Under the pieces are notes generated by a model. The model did no database searches, had not been told where the DNA came from, and worked only from the letters and a program-made list of their open reading frames with translations. Shown piece by piece: positions 1 to 8,078 of a stretch of DNA of 32,548 nt. The stretch covers positions 1-32,548 of the forward strand of contig CALLXF010000062.1 of assembly GCA_938015805.1 (NCBI GenBank), in the 5' to 3' direction. This DNA comes from an uncultured Saprospiraceae bacterium (GTDB lineage Bacteria > Bacteroidota > Bacteroidia > Chitinophagales > Saprospiraceae). Within the stretch, counting starts at the first letter, position 1, and every line of letters begins with the position of its first letter. A program made the translations under genes and the position numbers.

Positions 1-1
1 G

Positions 2-253
2 TCCGGTATAAATTCATTTAGATCATTAGGTATAGATGGAGAAGAAATAGATCTTAGTTATAATTTTGAACAACTACATACAGAAAGTTACAAGGCTATT
101 TTAGATGGAAAAGGTTTTTCTATTGATGAATGTAAACCCTCCATCAAAATTGCTAGTGATATAAGAAAGAGTGTCCCTTTAGGTAAAAATGCAAATTCTC
201 ACAAGTGGGTAAGTCTTCCCTTTAGTAAACATCCCTTTACAACAAGTGAATAA
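2..253 (+). CDS. UDP-GlcNAcA 3-dehydrogenase (WbpB/WlbA-like), C-terminal fragment
   Basis: The reading frame is open from the window edge and ends at TAA 251-253, giving 83 C-terminal residues. The pattern LHTESYKAILDGKGFSIDE, followed by PSIKIASDIR, looks like the last helices of Gfo/Idh/MocA oxidoreductases of the WbpB/WlbA group. These oxidise the C3 hydroxyl of UDP-N-acetylglucosaminuronic acid so that an aminotransferase can add a second amino group. A UDP-N-acetyl-hexosamine 6-dehydrogenase lies 3 kb downstream and could supply the substrate, which supports the call. The next gene starts 8 bases before this stop, so the two are probably cotranscribed. The catalytic and nucleotide-binding parts lie outside the window, so the assignment rests only on the C-terminus. 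Confidence 0.6.
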   Translation, partial: SGINSFRSLGIDGEEIDLSYNFEQLHTESYKAILDGKGFSIDECKPSIKIASDIRKSVPLGKNANSHKWVSLPFSKHPFTTSE

Positions 254-842
254 CCTATTTCCCATTTCTGATAAAATGATTAGTAAATCTCAAAAAGAGA
301 ATCTCTTAAACCAAAGAGCTAAAGTACTCTGGTTTACAGGTTTGTCAGGGTCGGGTAAAAGTACCATAGCTTTAGGTTTAGAAGAAAAACTTTTTAATCT
401 TGGTTACATTACTAAAGTATTAGACGGAGATAATGTAAGGACAGGTGTTAATAATAATTTAGGGTTTTCTCTTTCAGATAGAAAAGAAAATATAAGGCGA
501 ATAGCAGAAGTTTCAAAATTATTTTGCCAAGCAGGTATTATCTGCATTAACTCTTTCATAAGTCCTACTATAGAAACAAGAACATTGGCGAAAGCCATCA
601 TAGCCAACAAAAATTTTATCGAAATATTTATAGATACTCCACTAAAAATCTGTGAAAAAAGAGACGTAAAAGGACTTTATAAAAAAGCCAGATCAGGAGA
701 ACTAAAGGGTTTTACAGGAATAGATTCTCCTTACGAAATTCCTATGCAACCAGATCTACATATCAGGACAGAAAATAGGTCAGTACAAGAATGTGTGGAT
801 GAGTGCTACAGAGAAATAATTTCTATTATAAGTCTAACTTAA
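246..842 (+). CDS. cysC: Adenylylsulfate (APS) kinase
   Basis: The 198-residue protein phosphorylates APS to PAPS, the sulfate donor for sulfotransferases. The P-loop GLSGSGKST is at residues 32-40 and DGDNVR at 60-65. The substrate-binding block with LGF and NIRR is at 72-85, and FISP at 104-107 holds the serine of the family's phosphoenzyme site. GELKGFTGID and PYEIP near 151-166 are typical of CysC. The GTG start at 246 overlaps the preceding stop by 8 bases. An ATG at 276 is the alternative and would remove 10 residues that are not part of the conserved core. cysD follows after 2 bases, so the two form one transcription unit. The kinase is a separate protein, which agrees with the later CysN lacking a kinase domain. 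Confidence 0.93.
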   Translation: MNNLFPISDKMISKSQKENLLNQRAKVLWFTGLSGSGKSTIALGLEEKLFNLGYITKVLDGDNVRTGVNNNLGFSLSDRKENIRRIAEVSKLFCQAGIICINSFISPTIETRTLAKAIIANKNFIEIFIDTPLKICEKRDVKGLYKKARSGELKGFTGIDSPYEIPMQPDLHIRTENRSVQECVDECYREIISIISLT

Positions 843-844
843 CA

Positions 845-1747
845 ATGAATTATAATTTAAGTCATTTAAAAGAATTAGAATCAGAGTCGATATTTATCTT
901 ACGTGAAGTAGCGTCTCAGTTTGAAAATCCTGTTATCTTATTCTCAGGAGGAAAAGATTCTATTCTAATGACCTATTTGGCTGTAAAAGCATTTTATCCT
1001 GCAAAAGTTCCTTTTCCATTATTACATGTGGATACTGGGCATAACTTTCCAGAGACACTAGCCTTCAGAGATAGTTTAGTAGAACAGTATAGGCTTAAAT
1101 TAAAAGTGGGTTATGTGCAAGAAGCCATAGACAACGGACAAGTAACGGAAGAAAAAGGAGTCAATGCCAGTCGTAATGGATTACAAATATTTACCCTTCT
1201 AGACGAATTAGAAAAAGGCAAATTTGACGCAGCCATGGGTGGTGGCAGGCGTGATGAAGAAAAAGCTAGAGCCAAAGAAAGGTTTTTTTCACATCGAGAT
1301 GAGTTTGGTCAATGGGATCCTAAAAACCAAAGACCAGAATTGTGGAATCTATTCAATGGAAGGAAAAGTATGGGAGAACATTTTAGAGTGTTTCCTATCT
1401 CTAACTGGACAGAATTAGATGTATGGCAATATCTTGCAGAAGAAAAAGTACCGCTTCCTAATCTTTACTTTGCTCATAAAAGAAAGGTTATCGAAAGAGA
1501 TGGTGTTTTACTAGCAGACTGTGATTATATTCCTAAAAAAGATGGTGAAGAAGTGAAAATAGAAATGGTAAGATGTAGAACTATAGGAGATATGACATGT
1601 ACCGGAGTATGGAGATCTGAAGCTACTACCATTGAAGGTATTATAGAAGAAGTTGCTACCACTAGAATAACCGAGAGAGGAGGAAGATCAGATGACAAAC
1701 GATCAGAGACCGCAATGGAAGACAGAAAAAAACAAGGATATTTCTAA
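845..1747 (+). CDS. cysD: Sulfate adenylyltransferase subunit 2
   Basis: This is the catalytic subunit of ATP sulfurylase, which forms APS from ATP and sulfate together with the GTPase subunit CysN. The PP-loop SGGKDS is at residues 34-39, HVDTGHNFPE at 61-70, and GGGRRDEEKAR at 132-142. The ATG at 845 gives 300 residues, matching the usual length of about 302. An upstream in-frame GTG at 803 would add 14 residues inside cysC and is less likely. The C-terminus rich in arginine and lysine ends in KKQGYF, a familiar CysD ending. cysN does not follow directly, as it does in most operons. It is separated by 230 bases that hold a candidate promoter. Confidence 0.95.
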   Translation: MNYNLSHLKELESESIFILREVASQFENPVILFSGGKDSILMTYLAVKAFYPAKVPFPLLHVDTGHNFPETLAFRDSLVEQYRLKLKVGYVQEAIDNGQVTEEKGVNASRNGLQIFTLLDELEKGKFDAAMGGGRRDEEKARAKERFFSHRDEFGQWDPKNQRPELWNLFNGRKSMGEHFRVFPISNWTELDVWQYLAEEKVPLPNLYFAHKRKVIERDGVLLADCDYIPKKDGEEVKIEMVRCRTIGDMTCTGVWRSEATTIEGIIEEVATTRITERGGRSDDKRSETAMEDRKKQGYF

Positions 1748-1757
1748 AGAATCTTTA

Positions 1758-1786
1758 TTGTTGACTTAGAGCAATATATAGATTTG
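1758..1786 (+). promoter_or_regulatory. Candidate Bacteroidetes-type promoter upstream of cysN
   Basis: TTG at 1758-1760 is followed after 18 bases by TAGATTTG at 1779-1786. This matches the known Bacteroidetes consensus of a -33 TTG and a -7 TAnnTTTG at suitable spacing. It lies 11 bases after the cysD stop and about 190 bases before the cysN start. If active, it would give cysN and the polysaccharide genes behind it their own transcription start with a long 5' leader. The motif is short and AT-rich DNA yields chance matches, so confidence is moderate. Confidence 0.45.
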
Positions 1787-1810
1787 TAAAATTTACAGAA
1801 ATTAGAGGAT

Positions 1811-1873
1811 ATGTGTAATAAGACAAGAGCAATGCTAAACGGCTTAATTAAAGCAAGATTACAAGCTCAATAA
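1811..1873 (+). other. Short open frame in the cysN leader (possible 20-codon leader peptide)
   Basis: An ATG at 1811 opens a 20-codon frame ending in TAA at 1871-1873. AGAGGA at 1804-1809 sits just before it. The frame is too short to judge by composition, has no recognisable product, and purine-rich leaders are common in this genome. It may be a leader peptide, a remnant or chance. I saw no clear riboswitch or attenuator hairpin in the rest of the 230-base gap. Confidence 0.15.
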
Positions 1874-1977
1874 CACTGATAAATTTATTTAGCAAACAAG
1901 TCGCCTCTAACCATATACCTAACACCAAAAATCGAGTGAAAAGATCATTAAACTAAATCCCACAGTACCGTTATAAA

Positions 1978-3249
1978 GTGAAATCCACTAACCATTCCAA
2001 ATCTATAAACTTACTACGCTTTACCACTGCAGGTTCTGTGGACGATGGAAAGTCTACCTTGATAGGTAGATTACTATATGATAGTAAATCTATCTATCAG
2101 GATCAGTATGATCAGATAGAGGCCATTAGTACAAAACGTGGAGAAGAAAATATTAATCTTGCCTTACTTACTGATGGGCTTAAAGCCGAAAGAGAGCAAG
2201 GTATTACTATAGATGTAGCCTACAGATATTTCTCTACACCAAAGCGAAAATTTATCATCGCTGATACTCCGGGACATATCCAGTATACCAGAAATATGGT
2301 TACCGGTGCTTCCACTGCAAATGTCGCTTTACTGTTAATCGATGCACGTAATGGTGTTATAGAGCAAACTAAAAGACATGCTATTATTGCATCTCTTTTA
2401 CAGATACCACACCTGGTAGTTTGTATAAATAAAATGGACCTTGTAGATTATGCGGAAGATACATTTAATAAAATTCATGATGAGTTTGAAGCATTTGCAA
2501 CTAAGCTAGATGTCAAAGATGTAAGCTTTATTCCTGTTTCTGCTCTTAAAGGAGATAACATAGTAGACCGTAGTAAAAATACGAGTTGGTATGAAGGTCC
2601 TACCCTTATGTACTATTTAGAAAACGTACATATCTCGAGCGACCATAATTTTATAGATTGTCGTTTTCCAGTCCAGTATGTTATACGACCATATAGTGAT
2701 CAGTATCATGATTATAGAGGTTATGCCGGAAGACTCGCTGGAGGTGTTTTTAAAAAAGGAGATGAAGTGATGGTATTACCTAGTGGCTTCACTTCTAAGA
2801 TTTCTAAAATCGATTCTTTTGATGGCGAATTACAAGAAGCTTTTCCTCCTCAGTCTGTTACTCTTTTACTAGAAGATAATATCGACATCAGTAGAGGAGA
2901 TATGATTGTTAGAGTAAATAACAAACCTGAAGTATCTCAAGATTTAGAAGTAATGATTTGCTGGTTTGATCATACAAAACCACTTAAACAAAGGGGGAAA
3001 TATATAATAAGACACACTACTCAAGAAGCGAGGTGCCTGATAAAAGAAATAAGGTATAAACTCGATATTAACACATTGCATAGAAAACAAGAAGATTTTG
3101 AGATAAAGAGTAATGACATAGCAAGAGTAGTAATAAGATCTACTAAACCTTTGTTCATTGACAAGTATAGAGAAAATAGAATTACAGGAAGTATCATATT
3201 AATTGACGAAGGCACTAACAATACTGTAGGTGCGGGAATGATTATTTAA
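1978..3249 (+). CDS. cysN: Sulfate adenylyltransferase subunit 1 (GTPase)
   Basis: The 423-residue GTPase drives APS synthesis with CysD. The G1 motif GSVDDGKST is at residues 19-27, DTPGH (G3) at 96-100 and NKMD (G4) at 151-154. The EF-Tu-like barrel domains follow. The protein ends after these and carries no C-terminal APS kinase domain, in keeping with the separate cysC upstream. The GTG at 1978 is the only usable start, because an in-frame stop lies at 1954-1956 and no ATG occurs before the G1 motif. The next gene begins within about 10 bases of the stop. Together with cysC and cysD it completes the route from sulfate to PAPS. Confidence 0.94.
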   Translation: MKSTNHSKSINLLRFTTAGSVDDGKSTLIGRLLYDSKSIYQDQYDQIEAISTKRGEENINLALLTDGLKAEREQGITIDVAYRYFSTPKRKFIIADTPGHIQYTRNMVTGASTANVALLLIDARNGVIEQTKRHAIIASLLQIPHLVVCINKMDLVDYAEDTFNKIHDEFEAFATKLDVKDVSFIPVSALKGDNIVDRSKNTSWYEGPTLMYYLENVHISSDHNFIDCRFPVQYVIRPYSDQYHDYRGYAGRLAGGVFKKGDEVMVLPSGFTSKISKIDSFDGELQEAFPPQSVTLLLEDNIDISRGDMIVRVNNKPEVSQDLEVMICWFDHTKPLKQRGKYIIRHTTQEARCLIKEIRYKLDINTLHRKQEDFEIKSNDIARVVIRSTKPLFIDKYRENRITGSIILIDEGTNNTVGAGMII

Positions 3250-3259
3250 AAGAAGAATT

Positions 3260-4546
3260 ATTTACACCGAACTATTAAATAAGAAAAAAATTATCAGCGT
3301 AACAGGTTTAGGTTATGTTGGGCTGCCTTTGGCATTATCCTTTGCTAAGCACTTTAAGGTGATCGGTTTTGATACTAATAAATCTAGAATCAAAATGCTT
3401 AAAAATGATGAAGACCCAAGTTTGGAGTTGTCTAAAGAAAGTTTTAAAAACAGCGATATAACTTTTAGTACTAATAAGGAAGATTTAATAGACGCTCACT
3501 TTCATATAATTTGTGTCCCGACAGATATTGATGATCACAAGGTTCCAATCCTTAATCCATTAATATCGGCTAGTAAAAATATTGGAGAAGTAATAAAAAA
3601 GGGAGACTTTGTTGTATATGAGAGTACCGTTTACCCTGGGTGTACAGAAGATGATTGCATTCCCGTTATTGAGAAGCATAGTGGTTTAACCAGAAAAACT
3701 GATTTTAGCTATGGTTATAGTCCAGAAAGAATCGTTCCTGGTGATAAGGTCAAAACGCTTTCACAAATTAAAAAGATTATTAGCGCTTGTGATAAAGAAA
3801 GTTTAAAGATTGTTTCTCAAGTATATAGTAAGATTATTGAAGCAGGAATCTATGAAACCTCATCTATAAAAATAGCAGAAGCAGCCAAAGTAATTGAAAA
3901 CACCCAAAGAGATATCAATATTTCCTTAATGAATGAGTTAGCGATAATATTTGATAAAATGGATTTAGACACTAACGAAGTTATAGATGCTGCTGGGTCT
4001 AAATGGAATTTTCATAAATATCGACCAGGTCTAGTTGGTGGACATTGTATAGGTGTGGATCCTTATTATTTAATTCACAAAGCAAAACAACTGGGTCATG
4101 AGCCTCAAGTAATAGCAGCTGGAAGAAAAGTTAATGATTTCATTCCTCATTTTATTGGAAAAAAAATTGTCACTACTTTACTTAAACACGGTAAAAATCC
4201 TAGTAATTGTAAAGTTCTTGTAATGGGGGTAACCTACAAAGAAGGAACCGCAGATATTCGAAATAGTAAAGTACCTCAATTAATTAAAGAGCTTGAAGAA
4301 TATTCTATAGAAGTTGATGTAACTGATCCTAGGGCAAACGAAAAAGACTTGTTAGCCGACTTTAATATTACACTAACAAAGGAACTTTCTAACGATTATA
4401 ACGCCATTGTTATTGCTACAGCGCACGAAGAATATAAAAATCTAAATTTTGACTTTTTTAAATCTCACTCTCGTGATCAAATCTTTGTGTTTGATGTAAA
4501 AGGAGTCTTGAAGGAAAAAACTTTTGAACACTATTGGAAATTATAA
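3260..4546 (+). CDS. UDP-N-acetyl-hexosamine 6-dehydrogenase (WbpA/WbpO/TviB type), start codon unclear
   Basis: NAD-dependent two-step oxidation of C6 of UDP-GlcNAc or UDP-GalNAc to the uronic acid is the known role of the family. The Rossmann motif GLGYVGLPLAL lies at about 3305-3337. AEAAKVIENTQRDINISLMNE is the central helix, and the catalytic cysteine is in GGHCIGVDPYYL (codon 4046-4048). The first canonical start in frame is TTG at 3329, which falls inside the nucleotide-binding loop and would destroy it. The frame is open upstream to a stop at 3239-3241 but holds no ATG, GTG or TTG there. I place the start at the ATT at 3260, before YTELLNKKKII, as a rare start or a mutated ATG. Substrate choice between GlcNAc and GalNAc cannot be read off; the WbpB-like fragment upstream favours GlcNAc. 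Confidence 0.82.
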   Translation: MYTELLNKKKIISVTGLGYVGLPLALSFAKHFKVIGFDTNKSRIKMLKNDEDPSLELSKESFKNSDITFSTNKEDLIDAHFHIICVPTDIDDHKVPILNPLISASKNIGEVIKKGDFVVYESTVYPGCTEDDCIPVIEKHSGLTRKTDFSYGYSPERIVPGDKVKTLSQIKKIISACDKESLKIVSQVYSKIIEAGIYETSSIKIAEAAKVIENTQRDINISLMNELAIIFDKMDLDTNEVIDAAGSKWNFHKYRPGLVGGHCIGVDPYYLIHKAKQLGHEPQVIAAGRKVNDFIPHFIGKKIVTTLLKHGKNPSNCKVLVMGVTYKEGTADIRNSKVPQLIKELEEYSIEVDVTDPRANEKDLLADFNITLTKELSNDYNAIVIATAHEEYKNLNFDFFKSHSRDQIFVFDVKGVLKEKTFEHYWKL

Positions 4547-4547
4547 T

Positions 4548-5603
4548 ATGAAAACAATACTAATAACAGGTGGAGCAGGTTTTATAGGTTCGCATACCGT
4601 GCGCTTATTTGTAACCAAATATCCAGAATACAAAATCGTTAATCTGGATAAACTTACCTATGCAGGTAACTTAGAAAATTTAAAGGATATAGAGAATAAA
4701 CCAAATTATATCTTCGAACAAGGAGATATTGCGGATTTAAAATTTATTACCAATTTATTCAAAAAATATAACTTTGATTCAGTAATACACCTTGCGGCAG
4801 AATCCCATGTAGACCGTTCAATCACAGATCCTCTTGTTTTCATTCGTACAAATATCACAGGTACGGCAACGCTACTACATGTTGCTAAAGAGTCATGGAA
4901 AGAGTCCAACAAAAAGAATTTATTCTATCATGTTTCAACTGATGAAGTTTTTGGTTCTCTAGAATTAGGTGGTGATTTCTTTTATGAAGATACCCCATAT
5001 GATCCTAAGAGTCCATATTCTTCTTCTAAAGCATCATCCGATCATTTAGTAAGAGCTTGGAATCACACCTATAATATGCCTGTGGTTATTTCTAATTGTT
5101 CAAACAATTATGGTCCATACCAGTTTCCAGAAAAACTAATCCCTTTATTTATTAATAATATCCTAAAAAAGAAACCCTTACCAGTTTATGGGGAAGGCAT
5201 AAATGTTAGAGATTGGCTATTTGTTGAAGATCATGCCAAGGCCATAGATGTTATTTTCCATAAAGGAAAAATCGGTGAGACCTATAACATAGGAGGTCAT
5301 AACGAATGGACAAATATTGACCTTATTAAACTGTTGTGTAAACAAGTTGATGAAAAAATAAGAAACCCAGAAGGAACATCAGAAAAACTGATAACCTATG
5401 TAACTGATAGATCTGGTCATGATTTAAGATACGCAATCGATGCCACAAAAATTAAAGATGAGTTAGGATGGATTCCGTCTTTACAATTTGATGAGGGGTT
5501 AAGAAAAACAATCGATTGGTATCTTGAAAATATTAGCTGGCTAGATAATGTAACTTCTGGAACGTACCAAGACTATTATAAGAAACAGTATAAACAAGAT
5601 TAA
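4548..5603 (+). CDS. rfbB: dTDP-glucose 4,6-dehydratase
   Basis: A short-chain dehydrogenase of 351 residues that converts dTDP-glucose to dTDP-4-keto-6-deoxyglucose. The NAD-binding motif GGAGFIG is at residues 8-14 and the catalytic TDE at 131-133. The YSSSK motif at 157-161 carries the tyrosine and lysine. ESHVDRSI near 85-92 and NNYGPYQFPEKLIPL near 186-200 are diagnostic of RmlB. The ATG at 4548 lies 1 base after the preceding stop. An upstream TTG at 4524 would only add 8 residues inside the previous gene. The stop overlaps the rfbC start by one base (TAATG), so translation is likely coupled. Confidence 0.95.
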   Translation: MKTILITGGAGFIGSHTVRLFVTKYPEYKIVNLDKLTYAGNLENLKDIENKPNYIFEQGDIADLKFITNLFKKYNFDSVIHLAAESHVDRSITDPLVFIRTNITGTATLLHVAKESWKESNKKNLFYHVSTDEVFGSLELGGDFFYEDTPYDPKSPYSSSKASSDHLVRAWNHTYNMPVVISNCSNNYGPYQFPEKLIPLFINNILKKKPLPVYGEGINVRDWLFVEDHAKAIDVIFHKGKIGETYNIGGHNEWTNIDLIKLLCKQVDEKIRNPEGTSEKLITYVTDRSGHDLRYAIDATKIKDELGWIPSLQFDEGLRKTIDWYLENISWLDNVTSGTYQDYYKKQYKQD

Positions 5604-6160
5604 TGAATTTTAAAAGATGTGAAATTCAAGGCTTAATTGTTATTGAACCAAGAATTTTTGGTGATGAGCGAGGTTATTTCTTCGAGTCTTTTAACAAAGC
5701 GAAGTTTGAAGAAGAACTAGGAGAAGCAGTTGATTTTATTCAAGATAATGAATCCTTTTCGAAAAAAGGTACTTTGAGAGGTTTGCACTTTCAAAAAAAG
5801 CCCTTTGCTCAAGCAAAGTTAGTGAGGGTCATTAACGGTGAAGTATTAGATGTAGCTGTAGACCTTAGGGAAGAATCACCCACATATGGTCAAAACTATA
5901 GTATTATACTTTCAGGTGAAAATAAAAAACAATTTTTTGTGCCAAGAGGATTTGCTCATGCTTTTCTTGTTCTAAGTGAAACTGCAATTTTTGCTTATAA
6001 AGTAGATAACTCTTATGCACCTGATCACGATGCTGGAATAAGTTATAATGACCCTGAAATTAACATTGATTGGCCGATAGAAGAAAGTAAATTAATAATT
6101 TCAGAAAAGGACAATAAACTCTTATCCTTTTCTAAGTATAAAGAAAACCCACAATTCTAA
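5603..6160 (+). CDS. rfbC: dTDP-4-dehydrorhamnose 3,5-epimerase
   Basis: A cupin-fold epimerase of 185 residues, the usual length. It turns dTDP-4-keto-6-deoxyglucose into dTDP-4-keto-L-rhamnose. The catalytic histidine is in LRGLHFQ (H62). [15 protein letters not shown] near 111-125 and the tyrosine in [10 protein letters not shown] (Y132) are family landmarks. It starts on the last base of the rfbB stop codon and ends 4 bases before rfbA, forming a tight rfbBCA block. The reductase rfbD that normally finishes dTDP-L-rhamnose is not next to it. Confidence 0.95.
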   Translation: MNFKRCEIQGLIVIEPRIFGDERGYFFESFNKAKFEEELGEAVDFIQDNESFSKKGTLRGLHFQKKPFAQAKLVRVINGEVLDVAVDLREESPTYGQNYSIILSGENKKQFFVPRGFAHAFLVLSETAIFAYKVDNSYAPDHDAGISYNDPEINIDWPIEESKLIISEKDNKLLSFSKYKENPQF

Positions 6161-6164
6161 ACAA

Positions 6165-7031
6165 ATGAAAGGTATTATCCTTGCCGGTGGATCCGGCACA
6201 AGACTTTATCCGATCACGAAAGCAATATCTAAGCAGTTAATGCCTATTTATGATAAACCGATGATCTTCTATCCATTATCTATTTTAATGCTAGCGGGGA
6301 TAAAAGATATTTTAATAATAACTACTCCAGAAGACCAAGCAGGTTTTAAAAGGCTCTTAGAAGACGGTAGTCAAGTAGGTTGTAATTTTCAATATGCTGC
6401 TCAAGAAGTACCTAATGGTCTTGCTCAAGCATTCGTTATTGGTAGAGAGTTTATTGGAGATGACTCCGTCTGCCTAATTTTAGGGGACAATATATTCTAT
6501 GGTGCAGGGCTATCGTCATTACTTCAAGAAAGTGCTAAAATCCAAAATGGAGCTCGTGTTTTTGCATATCCTGTAAATGATCCTGAAAGATATGGCGTTG
6601 TCGAGTTTGATGATGAAAACAAAGTACTATCCATCGAAGAAAAACCAAAAAACCCTAAATCAAAATTTGCTATTCCTGGCTTATATTTCTATGATAATAC
6701 TGTAGTAGATATTGCAGACAAGCTAAAACCATCTAAGAGAGGAGAATATGAAATAACCGACTTAAATAGAGAGTATTTACTTAAAGATAAATTAGGTGTC
6801 GCAGTTATGCAACGAGGTACCGCTTGGTTAGATACCGGTACTTTCGACTCTCTATCAGATGCTTCTGAATTTGTAAGAGTAATAGAAAAAAGACAGGATA
6901 ATAAGATTGGTTGTATTGAAGAGATAGCCTATCGTATGGGGTACATATCAGAAGATGAGTTAAAAACCCTAGCCCAATCTATGATTAAAAGTGGATATGG
7001 AAAATATCTTTTAAGCATACTAGAAAATTAA
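6165..7031 (+). CDS. rfbA: Glucose-1-phosphate thymidylyltransferase
   Basis: It joins dTTP and glucose-1-phosphate to make dTDP-glucose, the first step of the rhamnose-type pathway. The nucleotidyltransferase signature [13 protein letters not shown] is at residues 6-18, followed by [12 protein letters not shown] at 22-33. The metal-binding GDN is at 107-109. The 288-residue length is typical of RmlA. Conserved [19 protein letters not shown] near 157-175 and [13 protein letters not shown] near 219-231 complete the match. The gene order B-C-A places the first enzyme last. A 24-base AT-rich gap separates it from pseB, with no clear terminator. Confidence 0.96.
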   Translation: MKGIILAGGSGTRLYPITKAISKQLMPIYDKPMIFYPLSILMLAGIKDILIITTPEDQAGFKRLLEDGSQVGCNFQYAAQEVPNGLAQAFVIGREFIGDDSVCLILGDNIFYGAGLSSLLQESAKIQNGARVFAYPVNDPERYGVVEFDDENKVLSIEEKPKNPKSKFAIPGLYFYDNTVVDIADKLKPSKRGEYEITDLNREYLLKDKLGVAVMQRGTAWLDTGTFDSLSDASEFVRVIEKRQDNKIGCIEEIAYRMGYISEDELKTLAQSMIKSGYGKYLLSILEN

Positions 7032-7055
7032 AAATTAAATTCAAACAAAAATAAC

Positions 7056-8078
7056 ATGAGTGATTTTACGTTAAACGGCAAAAGTGTTTTAATAACAGGA
7101 GGTACAGGTTCTTTAGGAAAGGCCTTAACGAGAAGAATATATAAAGAATTCCCTCAAGTTAGAAGATTAGTAATATTTTCAAGGGACGAGCAAAAGCAGT
7201 TCCAAATGGCACAAGACTTTCCATTAACAAAGTATCCTTCTATTAGGTTTTTTATCGGCGACGTTAGGGATAGAGAACGATTAGTAAGAGCTATGATGGG
7301 TATAGATTATGTTATACACGCAGCAGCAATGAAGCATGTACATTTAGCTGAATATAATCCAACGGAATGTATAAAAACAAATATAGGCGGCGCAGAAAAT
7401 GTTATTCATGCATGCCTTCAGACTGATGTAAAAAGAGTAGTTGCTTTGTCAACTGATAAAGCCTGTGCTCCTATAAATTTATATGGAGCTACTAAACTCA
7501 CATCAGACAAACTTTTTGTTGCGGCAAACAACATTAAAGGTGAAAATCCTATTAAGTTTTCCGTTGTCAGATATGGAAATGTTATGGGATCAAATGGTTC
7601 TGTAATTCCTTTTTTCATGAAGAAAAGAAAAGAAGGTTTCTTACCTATTACAGATGACAAAATGACCCGTTTTAATATCTCTCTAGACGGAGGTGTAGAT
7701 ATGGTATTTCATGCCATGGCTCACGCCTGGGGTGGAGAAATATTTATACCAAAAATACCTTCATATAAGATTACTGAAGTTGCTAAAGCCATTGCTCCTG
7801 ATATTGAGCATAGAATAATCGGGATACGTCCTGGAGAAAAAATTCATGAGGAAATGATAACGCCTTCTGATTCGTTCTATACTTATGATATGGGTAAGTA
7901 CTATGCAATTATTCCAAATGTTCCTAACTGGGATGAAGAAAACTTTGTCAAAACGTTTAATGCTAAAAAGGTAAAAACAGGCTTCAGTTATAACTCTGGT
8001 GAAAACACTGATTGGGTTGGCGTGGAAGAATTACGAACTTTTATAAAACAACATATTGATGCTGACTTCAGTATATAA
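7056..8078 (+). CDS. pseB: UDP-GlcNAc 4,6-dehydratase, C5-inverting
   Basis: First enzyme of CMP-pseudaminic acid synthesis. It removes water from UDP-GlcNAc with inversion at C5 to give the L-arabino 4-keto sugar. GGTGSLG at residues 15-21 binds NADP, STDKA at 132-136 and YGATK at 143-147 form the catalytic set. The tyrosine in YGATK marks the FlaA1/PseB branch, unlike the MGASK of the second dehydratase at 28550. At 340 residues it lacks membrane segments. The ATG at 7056 has no close competitor. The next gene starts 20 bases before its stop. pseC is displaced by two unrelated genes, which is unusual. Confidence 0.94.
   Translation: MSDFTLNGKSVLITGGTGSLGKALTRRIYKEFPQVRRLVIFSRDEQKQFQMAQDFPLTKYPSIRFFIGDVRDRERLVRAMMGIDYVIHAAAMKHVHLAEYNPTECIKTNIGGAENVIHACLQTDVKRVVALSTDKACAPINLYGATKLTSDKLFVAANNIKGENPIKFSVVRYGNVMGSNGSVIPFFMKKRKEGFLPITDDKMTRFNISLDGGVDMVFHAMAHAWGGEIFIPKIPSYKITEVAKAIAPDIEHRIIGIRPGEKIHEEMITPSDSFYTYDMGKYYAIIPNVPNWDEENFVKTFNAKKVKTGFSYNSGENTDWVGVEELRTFIKQHIDADFSI

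Noticed and set aside
3284-3290. Run of seven A as a frameshift that explains the missing start of the 6-dehydrogenase
   Set aside because: Shifting frame here reaches no upstream ATG, GTG or TTG that avoids a stop, so a frameshift does not rescue the gene.
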